Below the pieces are notes generated by a model that had not been told where the DNA came from, ran no database searches, and saw only the letters and a list, made by a program, of their open reading frames with translations. The position numbers and the translations under genes were made by a program. Shown piece after piece: positions 44,717-55,500 of a stretch of DNA of 64,000 nt. How positions within the stretch are numbered: position 1 is the stretch's first letter; the number at the start of each line of letters is the position of its first letter. The stretch covers positions 194,001 to 258,000 of the forward strand of contig OX638355.1 in assembly GCA_951813285.1 (NCBI GenBank), written 5' to 3'. Origin of the DNA: Terriglobia bacterium. GTDB lineage: Bacteria; Acidobacteriota; Terriglobia; Versatilivoradales; Versatilivoraceae.

Positions 44717-45224
44717 GGCGCGATTCCAGGATCTCTTGCCCAACGACAGGCGCGACGCTCTCGAAGTAGTGGAGCGAAGCGGCAGCCACAAGGCACATCT
44801 TCTGGAGAAGGACGTCTGGGTCGTCGCGACGCTCGGAATCCTGTTCGAGACCCCGTTCGCAGAAAACCTGACCTTCAAGGGCGGCACATCGCTGTCGAAG
44901 GTCTGGCGCGCGAGTCGCCGGTTCTCGGAAGACATCGACATCACATACGATATCCGGACGTTTGCGCCGGATCTGGTTTCCGGCGCCGGCGACGAAGCGT
45001 TGCCGCCTACGCTCAGTCAGGAGAAGCGCTGGACGCGAGCCATTCGCTCCCGCCTCGCACAATGGGTCCAGGACGAGGCCTGCCCCATCGTTGAAGAAGG
45101 TCTCTCCGACGATTACACGAGAATGTTGGCGGACGGTATGCTGCTCGACGACAACGAGTCGTTCGACATGTTGATGGAACGATGCGCTCTGCTCGAGGTT
45201 CGGGCTAACGAGACGAAGGTATGA
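44709..45224 (+). CDS. AbiEii-like nucleotidyltransferase, half length
   Basis: A 171-residue protein from the ATG at 44709. The nucleotidyltransferase core is complete in its first motifs: LEKDVWVVATLG, FKGGTSLSKVW (58-66) and RFSEDIDITYD (71-81) with the DxD metal site. AbiEii proteins usually run to about 300 residues; here the C-terminal half is missing and the gene ends RANETKV with its stop overlapping the drmD ATG (ATGA). The truncation therefore joins the two operons cleanly. It could be a minimal active enzyme or a damaged toxin. Confidence 0.8.
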   Translation: MPEARFQDLLPNDRRDALEVVERSGSHKAHLLEKDVWVVATLGILFETPFAENLTFKGGTSLSKVWRASRRFSEDIDITYDIRTFAPDLVSGAGDEALPPTLSQEKRWTRAIRSRLAQWVQDEACPIVEEGLSDDYTRMLADGMLLDDNESFDMLMERCALLEVRANETKV

Positions 45225-48200
45225 CGGTGCTCTCTCCTGAATCCGGACGCATCGCCCTGGTCCGCCAACGCCGTTACCTCGTCGAGAACGTGACGCCGTC
45301 GCCGTCACCCGACGAGGCCATGCTTGTCGATCTGTCGTGCCTTGACGACGACGCGCAGGGCGAGCCGCTGTCTGTATTGTGGGAGCACGAGATCGACGCC
45401 CGCATCCTGCAGGACGGCGGCTGGTCCTCTGTGGCGGAAAGGGGTTTCGACGATCCGGCGCTGTTCGCGGCCTATCTCCGCACCCTGTCGTGGAACTGCG
45501 TGACCGCGACCGACCCCAATCTCTTTCAGGCACCCTTCCGCGCCGGCATTCGCATCGACGCCTACCAGCTCGACCCTCTGCGCAAGGCGCTTCGGCTGCC
45601 GCGGGTCAACCTGTTCATTGCCGACGACGTCGGGCTCGGGAAGACCATCGAGGCCGGGTTGATCGCGCGCGAACTGCTGTTGCGCCGCCGCATTGAACGG
45701 GTTGTTGTCGCGTGCCCGCCCGCGATGCTCGATCAGTGGCGGGACGAGATGGAGGCCCGTTTCGGCCTCACTTTCACCATTCTCGACCGGGCGTATGTGA
45801 CGCGTATGCGCCGCGAGCGCGGATTTTCGGTCAATCCCTGGACCACCCACTCCCGCTTCCTGATCTCTCATCGCCTGCTCATCGACGAAACCTACGCCTC
45901 GGGCCTGCGCGACTGGCTTGGAGAGTTCGCGCCGCAGACCCTGCTGATCCTCGACGAGGCGCACAACGCCGCGCCCGCGAGCGGTGCGCGCTACGCGATC
46001 GATTCCCAGATCACCCGGGCCGTCCGCGACATTGCGCCGCGTTTCGAACACCGCCTGTTCCTTTCCGCGACGCCGCATAACGGGCATTCGAACAGCTTCT
46101 CCGCCCTGCTCGAAATTCTCGATCCACAACGTTTCTGCCGTGGAGTCCGGGTGCTGAAGGGACAGCTCGACGAGGTGCTGGTCCGCCGCCTCAAGTCCGA
46201 TATCCGGGCGCTCGAGGGCGGCTTTCCGAAGCGGACGGTGACGCCGGTAGAGATCGACGGGCTGCCGGCGGACGCACCCGAACTCGTCTTGCCGAGGATG
46301 CTCGACGACTACCGCCTTTTGCGGGAGAAGCGGCTCAAGGACGAGACGCGATCAAAGCAGGCCGCGGGTGCGCTGGCGATCGGCGGGCTGCAAAAGCGCC
46401 TGCTGTCGTCCATCGAGGCCTTCGCAAAAACCCTCGCGGTACATCGCAAGAGTGTGGAACGCGTGCTGGATCAAGCCACGGAGGCCATCGAGGTTTCCAC
46501 CGAGTTGAAGGCCGATCTCGAACGGCTGACCGTCGGCGAGGAACCAAGCTACGGGAGCGTCGATACGACTGATCATGGCGGCGGTATCGATGCCGGCGAC
46601 GACGTGCCCGACGATCCAGAACGATCCGATCCTTCGGAACTCGACTTCGCCGAATTGATGACGGCAGCGACAGCGGCATCGACCGACAGCCGGCGTGCGG
46701 AAACACGGACGGCGCTGATGCGCGAACTGGCTCTCGTCTACGAAATGCGCAAGATCGCCGAGGCAAGTCGCTACGACGCCGATCCGCGCGTGCGCCGGAT
46801 TGTCGAGTGGATCGACGCCAACATGTGCCCGGTTCGGTCGGCGCTCGGGGCCGTGCCTCCGCGGTGGAACGACCGTCGCCTTCTCATCTTCACCGAATAC
46901 GAAGACACGCGCCGCTGGCTTGAGCGCTGCCTGAATGAGGCTATCGTTCATTCCGACAAGGCTCACGAACGGATCCAGACCTTCACGGGGACGACCTCCC
47001 GGCACAGGCGGGAAGACATCAAGCACGCCTTCAACGCCGAGCCTGGCGACCACCCGCTACGCATTCTCATCGCCACCGACGCGGCGCGGGAGGGCCTCAA
47101 TCTCCAACGCCACTGTCATGACCTGTGTCATTTCGATCTGCCCTGGAACCCGAGCCGTCTCGACCAGCGCAACGGCCGCATCGACCGCAAGCTGCAGCCC
47201 GCCGACGAGGTGTTCTGCCGTTACTTCGTCTTCGTCCAACGGCCGGAAGATCGTGTCCTGCAGGTGCTGGTGAACAAGGTGGAACGCATTCGCGAGGAGC
47301 TCGGCAGCGCCGCGAAGGTGGTCGAAGCGCGTGTTGCCAGGACCATTGGCAAGGAAGGCATGCGCCGTGACGGGATCGACGGTCTCGCGGCCTCCATCCG
47401 GGACCTTTCGGCCGGAGAACGGCGGCGCACCGTCGAGGACGAGCTCGAGGACGCGCGTCTTCGCCAGGACAGGCTGCGCGAGGAAGTGGATAGACTGCGC
47501 ACTCGCCTGGAACGGTCGCGAACCCATATCGGCCTCACCGCGCCGCAATTCCGCCAGACCCTGTCGATGAGCCTGAGACTCGCCGGCGCTCACACAATCG
47601 CCGAGGCCGATGGGGAAGAGAAGCGGGAGCCGGATACTCCGCGCCGCTTCGTCTTTCCTGCTGAAGACTACGCGCTTGCGAGCAATCCCGGCTGGACCGC
47701 GGCACTCGATTCGCTGCGCGCGCGGAGACTGAGAGGGGAGAGCTTCGGCGAGTGGCGCCGTCGGGCGGCCATCCGGCCCGTGGCTTTCGAGGACACCGGA
47801 CGCCTCGGCGAAAACGCCGTGCACCTGCATCTCGAGCACCGCGTGGCCCGGCGCCTGCTTGGCCGGTTTGCCGCGCAGGGCCTCATCCATCACGACTTGT
47901 CCAAGGCCTGTCTTACGGTCGCCCCGGATGCAATCGCGCGCGTTGTGCTGCTCGGCCGGCTCGCCGTGTACGGACCGCGCGCAGCGCGCCTGCACGAGGA
48001 GATCGTGCCGGTGACGGCACGCTGGATCGATCCCGTGCGGCGACAGGGCCCGCTCACGCCTTACGGCCGGGCAGGCGAGCAGACGACCCTGGCTTCCCTG
48101 CAGACGGCGCTCGACGAAGCAGGGCGGCACAGCGTTCCCGATCCAGTCCGGACGCGTCTCGCTGCTTCCGCGCAAGCCGATATCGCCGATCTGCTTCCGC

Positions 48201-48535
48201 ATCTGGAGCGCCGAGCCGACGAATTCGCCGAGCTTGCAAAGACACGACTTGCCGAACGGTCGAAAACCGAACAGCACAGCATGATCGATTTGCTCGAGCG
48301 CCAGAGGAAGAGGATCGCCGAAGCGGCGGGCAAGGACGACCGGCAGATGACGTTCGACTTCGACGAGGCCGAACGACGCCAGCGCGAAGCCGATCGCCGC
48401 GCCTGGACCCGGCGGCTCGACGCCATCGAGACCGAGCTCAAGACCGAGCCGGCTCGAATCGCCGATGCGTACCGCGTGCGCGCTGCCCGCGTCGATCCGC
48501 TCGGCCTCGTCTATCTCTGGCCGCGGACGGGGTAG
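45221..48535 (+). CDS. drmD: DISARM SNF2-like helicase DrmD
   Basis: An 1104-residue SNF2/HepA-type helicase, the class 1-specific subunit of DISARM. Motif I is DDVGLGKT (135-142), motif II DEAH (245-248), motif III LSATPHNG (281-288). The second RecA lobe has ATDAAREGLNLQ and RNGRIDR. A long C-terminal part has coiled-coil character (DELEDARLRQDRLREEVDRL). It begins within the stop of the AbiEii-like gene and ends 2 nt before drmMI. The role is thought to be DNA translocation or recognition in the DISARM complex. Confidence 0.9.
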   Translation: MTVLSPESGRIALVRQRRYLVENVTPSPSPDEAMLVDLSCLDDDAQGEPLSVLWEHEIDARILQDGGWSSVAERGFDDPALFAAYLRTLSWNCVTATDPNLFQAPFRAGIRIDAYQLDPLRKALRLPRVNLFIADDVGLGKTIEAGLIARELLLRRRIERVVVACPPAMLDQWRDEMEARFGLTFTILDRAYVTRMRRERGFSVNPWTTHSRFLISHRLLIDETYASGLRDWLGEFAPQTLLILDEAHNAAPASGARYAIDSQITRAVRDIAPRFEHRLFLSATPHNGHSNSFSALLEILDPQRFCRGVRVLKGQLDEVLVRRLKSDIRALEGGFPKRTVTPVEIDGLPADAPELVLPRMLDDYRLLREKRLKDETRSKQAAGALAIGGLQKRLLSSIEAFAKTLAVHRKSVERVLDQATEAIEVSTELKADLERLTVGEEPSYGSVDTTDHGGGIDAGDDVPDDPERSDPSELDFAELMTAATAASTDSRRAETRTALMRELALVYEMRKIAEASRYDADPRVRRIVEWIDANMCPVRSALGAVPPRWNDRRLLIFTEYEDTRRWLERCLNEAIVHSDKAHERIQTFTGTTSRHRREDIKHAFNAEPGDHPLRILIATDAAREGLNLQRHCHDLCHFDLPWNPSRLDQRNGRIDRKLQPADEVFCRYFVFVQRPEDRVLQVLVNKVERIREELGSAAKVVEARVARTIGKEGMRRDGIDGLAASIRDLSAGERRRTVEDELEDARLRQDRLREEVDRLRTRLERSRTHIGLTAPQFRQTLSMSLRLAGAHTIAEADGEEKREPDTPRRFVFPAEDYALASNPGWTAALDSLRARRLRGESFGEWRRRAAIRPVAFEDTGRLGENAVHLHLEHRVARRLLGRFAAQGLIHHDLSKACLTVAPDAIARVVLLGRLAVYGPRAARLHEEIVPVTARWIDPVRRQGPLTPYGRAGEQTTLASLQTALDEAGRHSVPDPVRTRLAASAQADIADLLPHLERRADEFAELAKTRLAERSKTEQHSMIDLLERQRKRIAEAAGKDDRQMTFDFDEAERRQREADRRAWTRRLDAIETELKTEPARIADAYRVRAARVDPLGLVYLWPRTG

Positions 48536-48537
48536 TC

Positions 48538-51500
48538 ATGGCAGATCGCGAGCGCCGCAACCTGATCTTCGCCCACCAGGAGTGGCTCGGATTCGTTCAG
48601 CCCGTGGGCCTCGTGGTCGCGCCGACCGTCATGGTCGACGCCCAGGTCGTTCCGGACCGCAATATCTCAGGGCGTCAGCGCGCGTTTCGGGCGCTGTTCG
48701 ACCCGAATGACGAGGCCACAAACGTATCGGGCGTCAGGGAAAAGCATGCAACCTACGGCATCGCTGGGGCGAACGCGTCCGTCCCGGGCCGTGTGTTCCG
48801 GGACTGGCTGGGCTGGGAGGACGATGACCTCGTGGACGCGGGCGTCCACCGGGAAACGCTCGAAGTCTCCCTACCGGAGTTGCAGGTCGTGCTCGCACCG
48901 ACCTGGGCAGTGCCGGCTGACGAAGATGGGAAGGCGGAATGGGCGCTGCTCGTCCGCGTAGAGGACGGGAGCGCGGACCTCGACCAAGCGCCCGACGACG
49001 GCGCCGGTTGGAACGCGAGTCGTCATGCCCGGTTCGAACGGCTGCTGCGGGAAACCGGAGTGCCGACGGGACTGCTCTGCACCGACGAGCAAGTCCGCCT
49101 GATCCATGCGCCGCCAGGCGAGTCGTCCGGACACATCACCTTCGAGTATGCCCAGATGGCGCTGCCGGCGGGGCGGCCCATCCTGGCCGCATTCGACATG
49201 CTGCTGTCTGCGGACGCGCTCTTCGGGAGCGACCCGGAGGCGCGATTGCCCGCGCTATTGGCCAGGAGCCGCGATGCGCAGGCCGAAGTCTCCACGAAGC
49301 TTTCCCGGCAGGTGCTTGCCGCCCTCCACGAGCTTATACGAGGGTTCGTCGCGGCAGACAGGCGCGGCGCGGGGACCGCCACGAAGCTGGCGCGGAGCGA
49401 TCCCGATCGTCTCTACGGCGGCTTGATCACGACGCTGATGCGGCTGGTCTTCGTGCTCTACGCCGAAGACCGCGGCCTCATGCCCGATCACCCCGTCTAC
49501 CAGCAGCACTATTCCCTTGGCGGCCTGTTCGCCCGGCTGCGCTCCGACGCCGCGGCTTGGCCCGACACCATGGACCAGCGCTTCGGCGCCTGGGCGCAGC
49601 TTCTTGCATTGTTCCGTCTGATTCACGGTGGCGGAGGTCATGGCGGGTTCTCGTTCGTCGCGCGCAAGGGTGCGCTGTTCGATCCGGACCGGTTTCCGTT
49701 CCTCGAAGGGTGCGGAGCGGACGTCGACCCGGCCATTCCCATGGTCCCCGACGCGACCGTATGGAACCTGCTGCGGTCCCTCATGGTGCTGGACGGCGAG
49801 CGCCTGTCCTACCGCACACTCGACGTCGAGCAGATCGGTTCGGTCTACGAGGCCGTCATGGGCTTCCGCGTCGAGCTGACGACCGGGCGCTCCATCGCGG
49901 TGGCGTCGCCGAAACGGACTGGCGCCGCGGTGATCCTCGATCTCGACAGCGTCCTCGAACTGGACGGCGGCAAGCGTACGAAGTCGATTCAGGAGCGGGC
50001 AGACCGCAAACTGACGGGCAACGCTGCCGCCACACTCCGCGGCGCCTCCACGGCGGAAGATATCGTGGCCGCGTTCGGCCTTGCGGTCGATCGGGATGCA
50101 ACCCCTGACATCGTGCCTGGCGGAACGCCGGTTCTTCAGCCTACGGACGAGCGCCGACGATCCGGCAGCCATTACACGCCGCGTTCCCTTACCGAGCCGA
50201 TCGTTTCCGAGGCCCTGAGACCGGTATTCGAACGCTTGGGGCTCGATGCCCGGCCCGAGGACATTCTCGATCTCAAGGTGCTCGACCCGGCGACGGGATC
50301 GGGTGCCTTTCTGGTTGAAGCGTGCCGGCAGATCTCGGCGCGGCTGGTCGAATCCTGGAGCCTGCATGGCGGGCCGCCCGAGTTGCCTGCCGACGAAGAC
50401 GAGCTGCTTCACGCCCGGCGTCTGGTCGCCCAGCAGTGCCTCTATGGCGTCGACCGGAATCCCATGGCCATCGACCTCGCGCGGCTCTCGCTTTGGCTGG
50501 TGACGCTCGCCCGGGATCATGAGTTCACATTCATCGACCACGCCCTGCGGCACGGCGATTCCCTGGTCGGCCTGACTCGCAGACAGATCGAGGGGTTCCA
50601 CTGGGATGCCGAGGCGCCTCGCTTTCAGTTGGGCACAGAAACCATGGAGGTGCAAAGGCAACTGGCGCGGGTCTCCGAGTTGCGCCAACTGATCCGCGAA
50701 CTCGGCGACGAGGCACCCGAGCACGAGCTTCGGGACCTACTGGACGAAGCGGACCGCGAACTCCGCAACGTTCGCCGCGTCGGCGATCTAGTCTTGGCGG
50801 CGTTCTTCGAAGGCGCGAAGCCGAAGGAACGCGAGAGCATGCGGCGCGACTACGCGAGTCTGTTGCTGGAGATAACGGGGCAGGGTGAGAGTGCCGGGGG
50901 CGATGCGCCCGCGCCCCCAGTGACGGCGTTCCACTGGGAGTTCGAATTTCCGGAGGTGTTCGAGCGCGAGAACCCGGGTTTCGATGCGGTAGTGGGCAAT
51001 CCGCCGTTCGCGGGCAAGAACACGGTCGCCGCGGCGCATCCCGCCGCCTATCCTGACTGGCTCAAGCTCCTTCACGCAGAGAGCCACGGCAACTCCGATC
51101 TCGTAGCGCATTTTTTTCGCAGGGCGTTCGGGCTCTTGCGAAACAGTGGCTCGCTCGGTCTCATTGCCACCAACACCATCGGACAGGGCGACACACGTTC
51201 GACGGGGTTGCGCTGGATCTGCCACCATGGCGGCGAGATCTACCGCGTCCAGCGCCGCCTCAAGTGGCCAGGTGACGCGGCTGTGGTGGTGAGTGTCCTC
51301 CACATTGCGAAGGGGAGCTATTCCGGCCCGCGAGCGCTTGACGGGCGGGAGGCCGAAAGGATCACGGCGTTTCTCTTCCATGACGGCGGCCACGACGACC
51401 CGGATAGGCTGGAGGCCAATGCCGGCCAGAGCTTCCAGGGCAGCATCGTGCTCGGTATGGGCTTCACGTTCGACGACACGGACAGGAAGGGCGTTGCCAC

Positions 51501-52542
51501 GCCGCTTGCCGAGATGGAACGGCTGGTCGACGAGAACCCGTGTAGCCGGGACGTGATCTTTCCGTACATCGGCGGCGAGGAGGTGAACGCTAGCCCGACC
51601 CATACGCATCATCGGTATGTCATCAACTTCCACGACTGGCCGCTGCGCCGCGCTGATTTGGGGACGACATGGCAGGATGCGTCCGACGACCAGCGCCGAA
51701 ATTGGCGCCGTGACGGGATCGTACCGCTGGACTACCCAGATCCGGTGGCGGCGGACTGGCCAGAGCTACTTGCTATCGTCGAGGCGAAGGTGAAGCCAGA
51801 ACGATTGGCCCAGAACGACAAGGGCGCGAAGGAGAAGTGGTGGCAGTTCATCCGACCGCGCCCGGAGCTACACACCGCGATAGCCGGGTTGGAGAGGGTG
51901 TTGGTGATCACGCAGACGAGTAGGACCGGTGCCTTTTGCTTCCTTCCGGCGCAAATCGTCTATAGCCACAAGCTGAACGTATTCCCTCACTCCTCGTACG
52001 CTGCATTCGCGGCACTTCAGTCAGGACCGCATGATCTATGGGCGCGTTTCTTCGGTTCCACAATGAAGGATGACGCTGTCTACACTCCGTCCGATTGCTT
52101 CGAGACCTATCCCTTCGCCGAGAACTGGGAAACGCATCCCGCGCTGGAGGCTGCTGGCAAGGCCTACTACGAATTCCGTGCGGCGCTGATGATCGAGAAC
52201 AACGAGGGTATGACGAAGACCTACAACCGTTTCCACGACCCGGACGAACGCGATCCGCGGATCGCGGAACTGCGCCGGCTTCATGCAGCGATGGACCGTG
52301 CCGTTCTCGACGCCTATGGCTGGGACGACATCCCGACCGACTGCGAATTTCTGCTCGACTACGAGATCGACGAGGAGACCTGGGGCAGGAAGAAGAAGCC
52401 CTGGCGCTACCGCTGGCCGGATGCCGTCCGCGATGATGTGCTTGCGCGCCTTCTGGCCCTGAACGCCGAGCGCGCGGTCGAGGAACGGATCGCCAAAAGC
52501 GATGTTCGCCTCTCGGCCGGCTATAACTGGGCAGCCTCATGA
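48538..52542 (+). CDS. drmMI: DISARM adenine methyltransferase DrmMI
   Basis: A 1334-residue N6-adenine DNA methyltransferase. The SAM motif is LDPATGSGAF (about 582-590) and the catalytic motif NPPF (about 821-824), at the spacing seen in PglX/type IIL enzymes; the C-terminal part is presumably the target recognition region (VYTPSDCFETYPFAENW). It marks host DNA so that DISARM attacks only unmodified DNA. The start is the ATG at 48538, 2 nt after the drmD stop; the frame is open far upstream but overlaps drmD. It ends with a 4-nt overlap into drmA. Confidence 0.92.
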   Translation: MADRERRNLIFAHQEWLGFVQPVGLVVAPTVMVDAQVVPDRNISGRQRAFRALFDPNDEATNVSGVREKHATYGIAGANASVPGRVFRDWLGWEDDDLVDAGVHRETLEVSLPELQVVLAPTWAVPADEDGKAEWALLVRVEDGSADLDQAPDDGAGWNASRHARFERLLRETGVPTGLLCTDEQVRLIHAPPGESSGHITFEYAQMALPAGRPILAAFDMLLSADALFGSDPEARLPALLARSRDAQAEVSTKLSRQVLAALHELIRGFVAADRRGAGTATKLARSDPDRLYGGLITTLMRLVFVLYAEDRGLMPDHPVYQQHYSLGGLFARLRSDAAAWPDTMDQRFGAWAQLLALFRLIHGGGGHGGFSFVARKGALFDPDRFPFLEGCGADVDPAIPMVPDATVWNLLRSLMVLDGERLSYRTLDVEQIGSVYEAVMGFRVELTTGRSIAVASPKRTGAAVILDLDSVLELDGGKRTKSIQERADRKLTGNAAATLRGASTAEDIVAAFGLAVDRDATPDIVPGGTPVLQPTDERRRSGSHYTPRSLTEPIVSEALRPVFERLGLDARPEDILDLKVLDPATGSGAFLVEACRQISARLVESWSLHGGPPELPADEDELLHARRLVAQQCLYGVDRNPMAIDLARLSLWLVTLARDHEFTFIDHALRHGDSLVGLTRRQIEGFHWDAEAPRFQLGTETMEVQRQLARVSELRQLIRELGDEAPEHELRDLLDEADRELRNVRRVGDLVLAAFFEGAKPKERESMRRDYASLLLEITGQGESAGGDAPAPPVTAFHWEFEFPEVFERENPGFDAVVGNPPFAGKNTVAAAHPAAYPDWLKLLHAESHGNSDLVAHFFRRAFGLLRNSGSLGLIATNTIGQGDTRSTGLRWICHHGGEIYRVQRRLKWPGDAAVVVSVLHIAKGSYSGPRALDGREAERITAFLFHDGGHDDPDRLEANAGQSFQGSIVLGMGFTFDDTDRKGVATPLAEMERLVDENPCSRDVIFPYIGGEEVNASPTHTHHRYVINFHDWPLRRADLGTTWQDASDDQRRNWRRDGIVPLDYPDPVAADWPELLAIVEAKVKPERLAQNDKGAKEKWWQFIRPRPELHTAIAGLERVLVITQTSRTGAFCFLPAQIVYSHKLNVFPHSSYAAFAALQSGPHDLWARFFGSTMKDDAVYTPSDCFETYPFAENWETHPALEAAGKAYYEFRAALMIENNEGMTKTYNRFHDPDERDPRIAELRRLHAAMDRAVLDAYGWDDIPTDCEFLLDYEIDEETWGRKKKPWRYRWPDAVRDDVLARLLALNAERAVEERIAKSDVRLSAGYNWAAS

Positions 52543-55500
52543 GCTTGGACTCTACCGCCACCTTCGACGAAAGCGCCTCCGTCCGCGACTATCTGGTGGA
52601 GGCGTTGCGGCTCGACCTTATCGGTCCGCGCCCCCGCGACGAGGCGCTTCAGCACGAGCGCCTGCCACACGCGCCGTCCCGCTGGTATCTGACCGGCTTC
52701 CTGGCGCCCACGGGCGCACCTAACGCGCAGCGGGCCCAGGACGCCGAGGAGGAACTCGACGAGCCGTCCGAGCCAGCGCAAGGAGGCGACGACGCCGGAG
52801 CGCCGGAGCGGGGCAGCAGCAAGCGCGTCTTTCTGCCCTCGTCCATGGGGCTCAGCGCTTTGGTGGACGCGGCCGCCAAACGCCTCCGTATCACGCTTTC
52901 CTGGGGCGACTACGCGCCCGAAGAAGAAACGGCAAGCGATGCCGCAGACGACAGCGAAGAATCCTTGGGCGAAGCGAGCGCAGGGACAGCCCGGCGTCGA
53001 TTCGCGCCCTGGGTCCGCCGACCGTGCGAAGCGACCGTCGATATCGGTCTCGAGTCGGTTCAAGTCGGAACGCCGGTTCGGTTCAACGTGCCTGAGAGCG
53101 GCGGTCTCGAACTTGTCTGCCTGGTTCGGCCAATCCGGGTACGAGGAACAGAAGGCAATCTCGATACCCGCGCTATTTCCTTGTTCGTCGTCAATCGAAG
53201 ACCGGCCACTGAGGACGACGATGTGCAGGATACGGCTTTCGCTTTCCAGATCGAAATGACCGTGGAAGCGGACAGGCCCTTCGTCCCGCGCTACGACCCG
53301 CGCGGCCTCGACAGCGACGACTGGGACGAGCGTCTCGCCGACCTGCATTACCGGGACACGGCGGAATACGCTGTCGGCCACAACGTTTCGGTGCGCGCCG
53401 AAACGTCCGATGGCGAGTGTCGCCGCGTGCACACCGAATGGATGCCCCATGCGGCGGTGGAGCGTGTGGAACCGTCGCATATCCCCGGTGTCGAGTTCGG
53501 CATGGAGGCGCTGGGCGCGCTGAACGACGCGGCGGATGCCAAGCGCTCGCTGGACCCGCTGGTCAGCGCCTATAGTGCCTGGATCGAAGACCAGCGCGAA
53601 CACGCGCAAGCCTTCTCGGGCCGACGAAGGGAGGTCACCGACGAGCTGGTGAGCCGGGCCACCGGTGCGGCGGGTCGTATCCAGGCCGGCATCGACCTGC
53701 TTGACGATCCCGATCTGCTGGACGCGTTTCGCATCGCAAACCGCGCCATGGCGGCGGCGGCCCGGCGGCGAAGGGCGCAAGAGGAGGGCATCGCGCCCGA
53801 GGCGGCTGACCCGCCTGCGTGGCGTCCCTTCCAGCTCGCCTACATTCTGATGAACCTGCGCGGCATCGCCGAACCCACCCATGTCGAGCGCGAAATCGTC
53901 GACCTCCTGTTCTTCCCCACCGGCGGCGGCAAGACGGAAGCCTATCTCGGACTGGCGGCGTTCACGCTGGTCCTTCGCTGGCTGCGCGATCCCGATCCTG
54001 TGCATCGCGGCCTCTCGGTGCTGATGCGCTACACGCTTCGGCTCCTGACCCTCGACCAGCTCGGCCGCGCCGCGGCGCTGATCTGCGCGCTCGAACTGGA
54101 ACGCGAGGCCGCGCCGGACCGGCTCGGCACCTGGCCGTTCGAGATTGCGCTCTGGGTGGGCCGCGCGGCGACGCCTAACTACATGGGCCGGAAGGGCGAC
54201 CGATCCGACAAGACGGCGCGCGTCAAGACATTGCGGTTCTCCGCGGACAGCTCACGCGACCCGCCTCTGCCCTTGGACCGCTGCCCTTGGTGCGGCACGA
54301 AGTTCAGCAAGCATTCCTTCCGACTGACGCCGAACACCGACAGCCCGACCGATCTGCTGGTGCGCTGTGCGAGCCGGCGCTGCGACTTTGCGGGAAAGAA
54401 ACGCCACTTGCCCATCGTCGCGGTGGACGAGCCAATCTACCGACGCCTGCCTGCCTTCATGATCGCGACCGCCGACAAGTTTGCCGCCATGCCGTGGAGC
54501 GGAGAGACGGCGGGGTTCTTCCGGGGCGGCGATCCGAGCGATCCACGCCCGCCCGATCTCATCATCCAGGACGAGCTGCATCTCATCTCGGGGCCCCTCG
54601 GCACCATGGCGGGGCTGTACGAGACTGCCGTGGACCATCTCTGTCGACGCCGCATCGAAGGCAGGGAAGTGCGTCCGAAGATCATTGCATCGACCGCGAC
54701 CGTCCGCCTCGCCCGAAAGCAGATTCGTGCCCTGTTCGGCCGATCCTCGGTGGCGGTGTTTCCAGCGCCAGGCATCGATCGGCGCAATTCATTCTTTGCG
54801 GAACAGGCGCCGCAACAGGACGTAGACCCCCGGCTCTATGTCGGCATCGCCGCGCAAGGGCGCGGGCCGAAGGTCATCTTCCTGCGAAGCACGATCACAT
54901 TGATGGCCGCGGCGCAGGCCGCCTGGGACGCCGCAGCGCAAGGCGGCGGCATCAATCCCGCCGATCCGTACATGACGGCCGTTGCGTACTTCAACGCCCT
55001 GCGCGAGCTGGGCAGCGCACGGCGCATCGTCGAGGACGAGATCGGTTCCCGTCTTCTGACCTACGCCAACCGCAAGCGCCTCGACCAGACAGCCGGACTG
55101 TTCGCCAACCGACAGATCGCTTTCGAACCGGTCGAGCTCACCTCGCGTGTCGGGACCGCCAACGTCGCCGAAGCCAAGCGGCGGCTCACCCTGGGCTTCG
55201 CGGAACGCGACCATGTGGACGTGGCCATGGCCACAAACATGATTTCCGTCGGACTCGATATCACGCGGCTTGGCCTGATGCTTGTCTCCGGCCAGCCGAA
55301 GACCACGGCCGAGTATATCCAGGCGACCAGCCGGGTCGGCCGCGACCCGTCACGGCCCGGTATCGTGGTCACCCTCCTGAACATTCACAAGCCGCGCGAC
55401 CGCTCGCACTACGAGCGCTTCGCCGCCTGGCACGAGTCCTTCTATCGCGGCGTCGAGGCGACCAGCGTCACGCCTTTCTCCCCGCGCGCCATGGACCGCG

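Noticed and set aside
47752-48537. N-terminal extension of the DrmMI frame
   Set aside because: It overlaps drmD throughout; the ATG at 48538 follows the drmD stop and starts a coherent protein.
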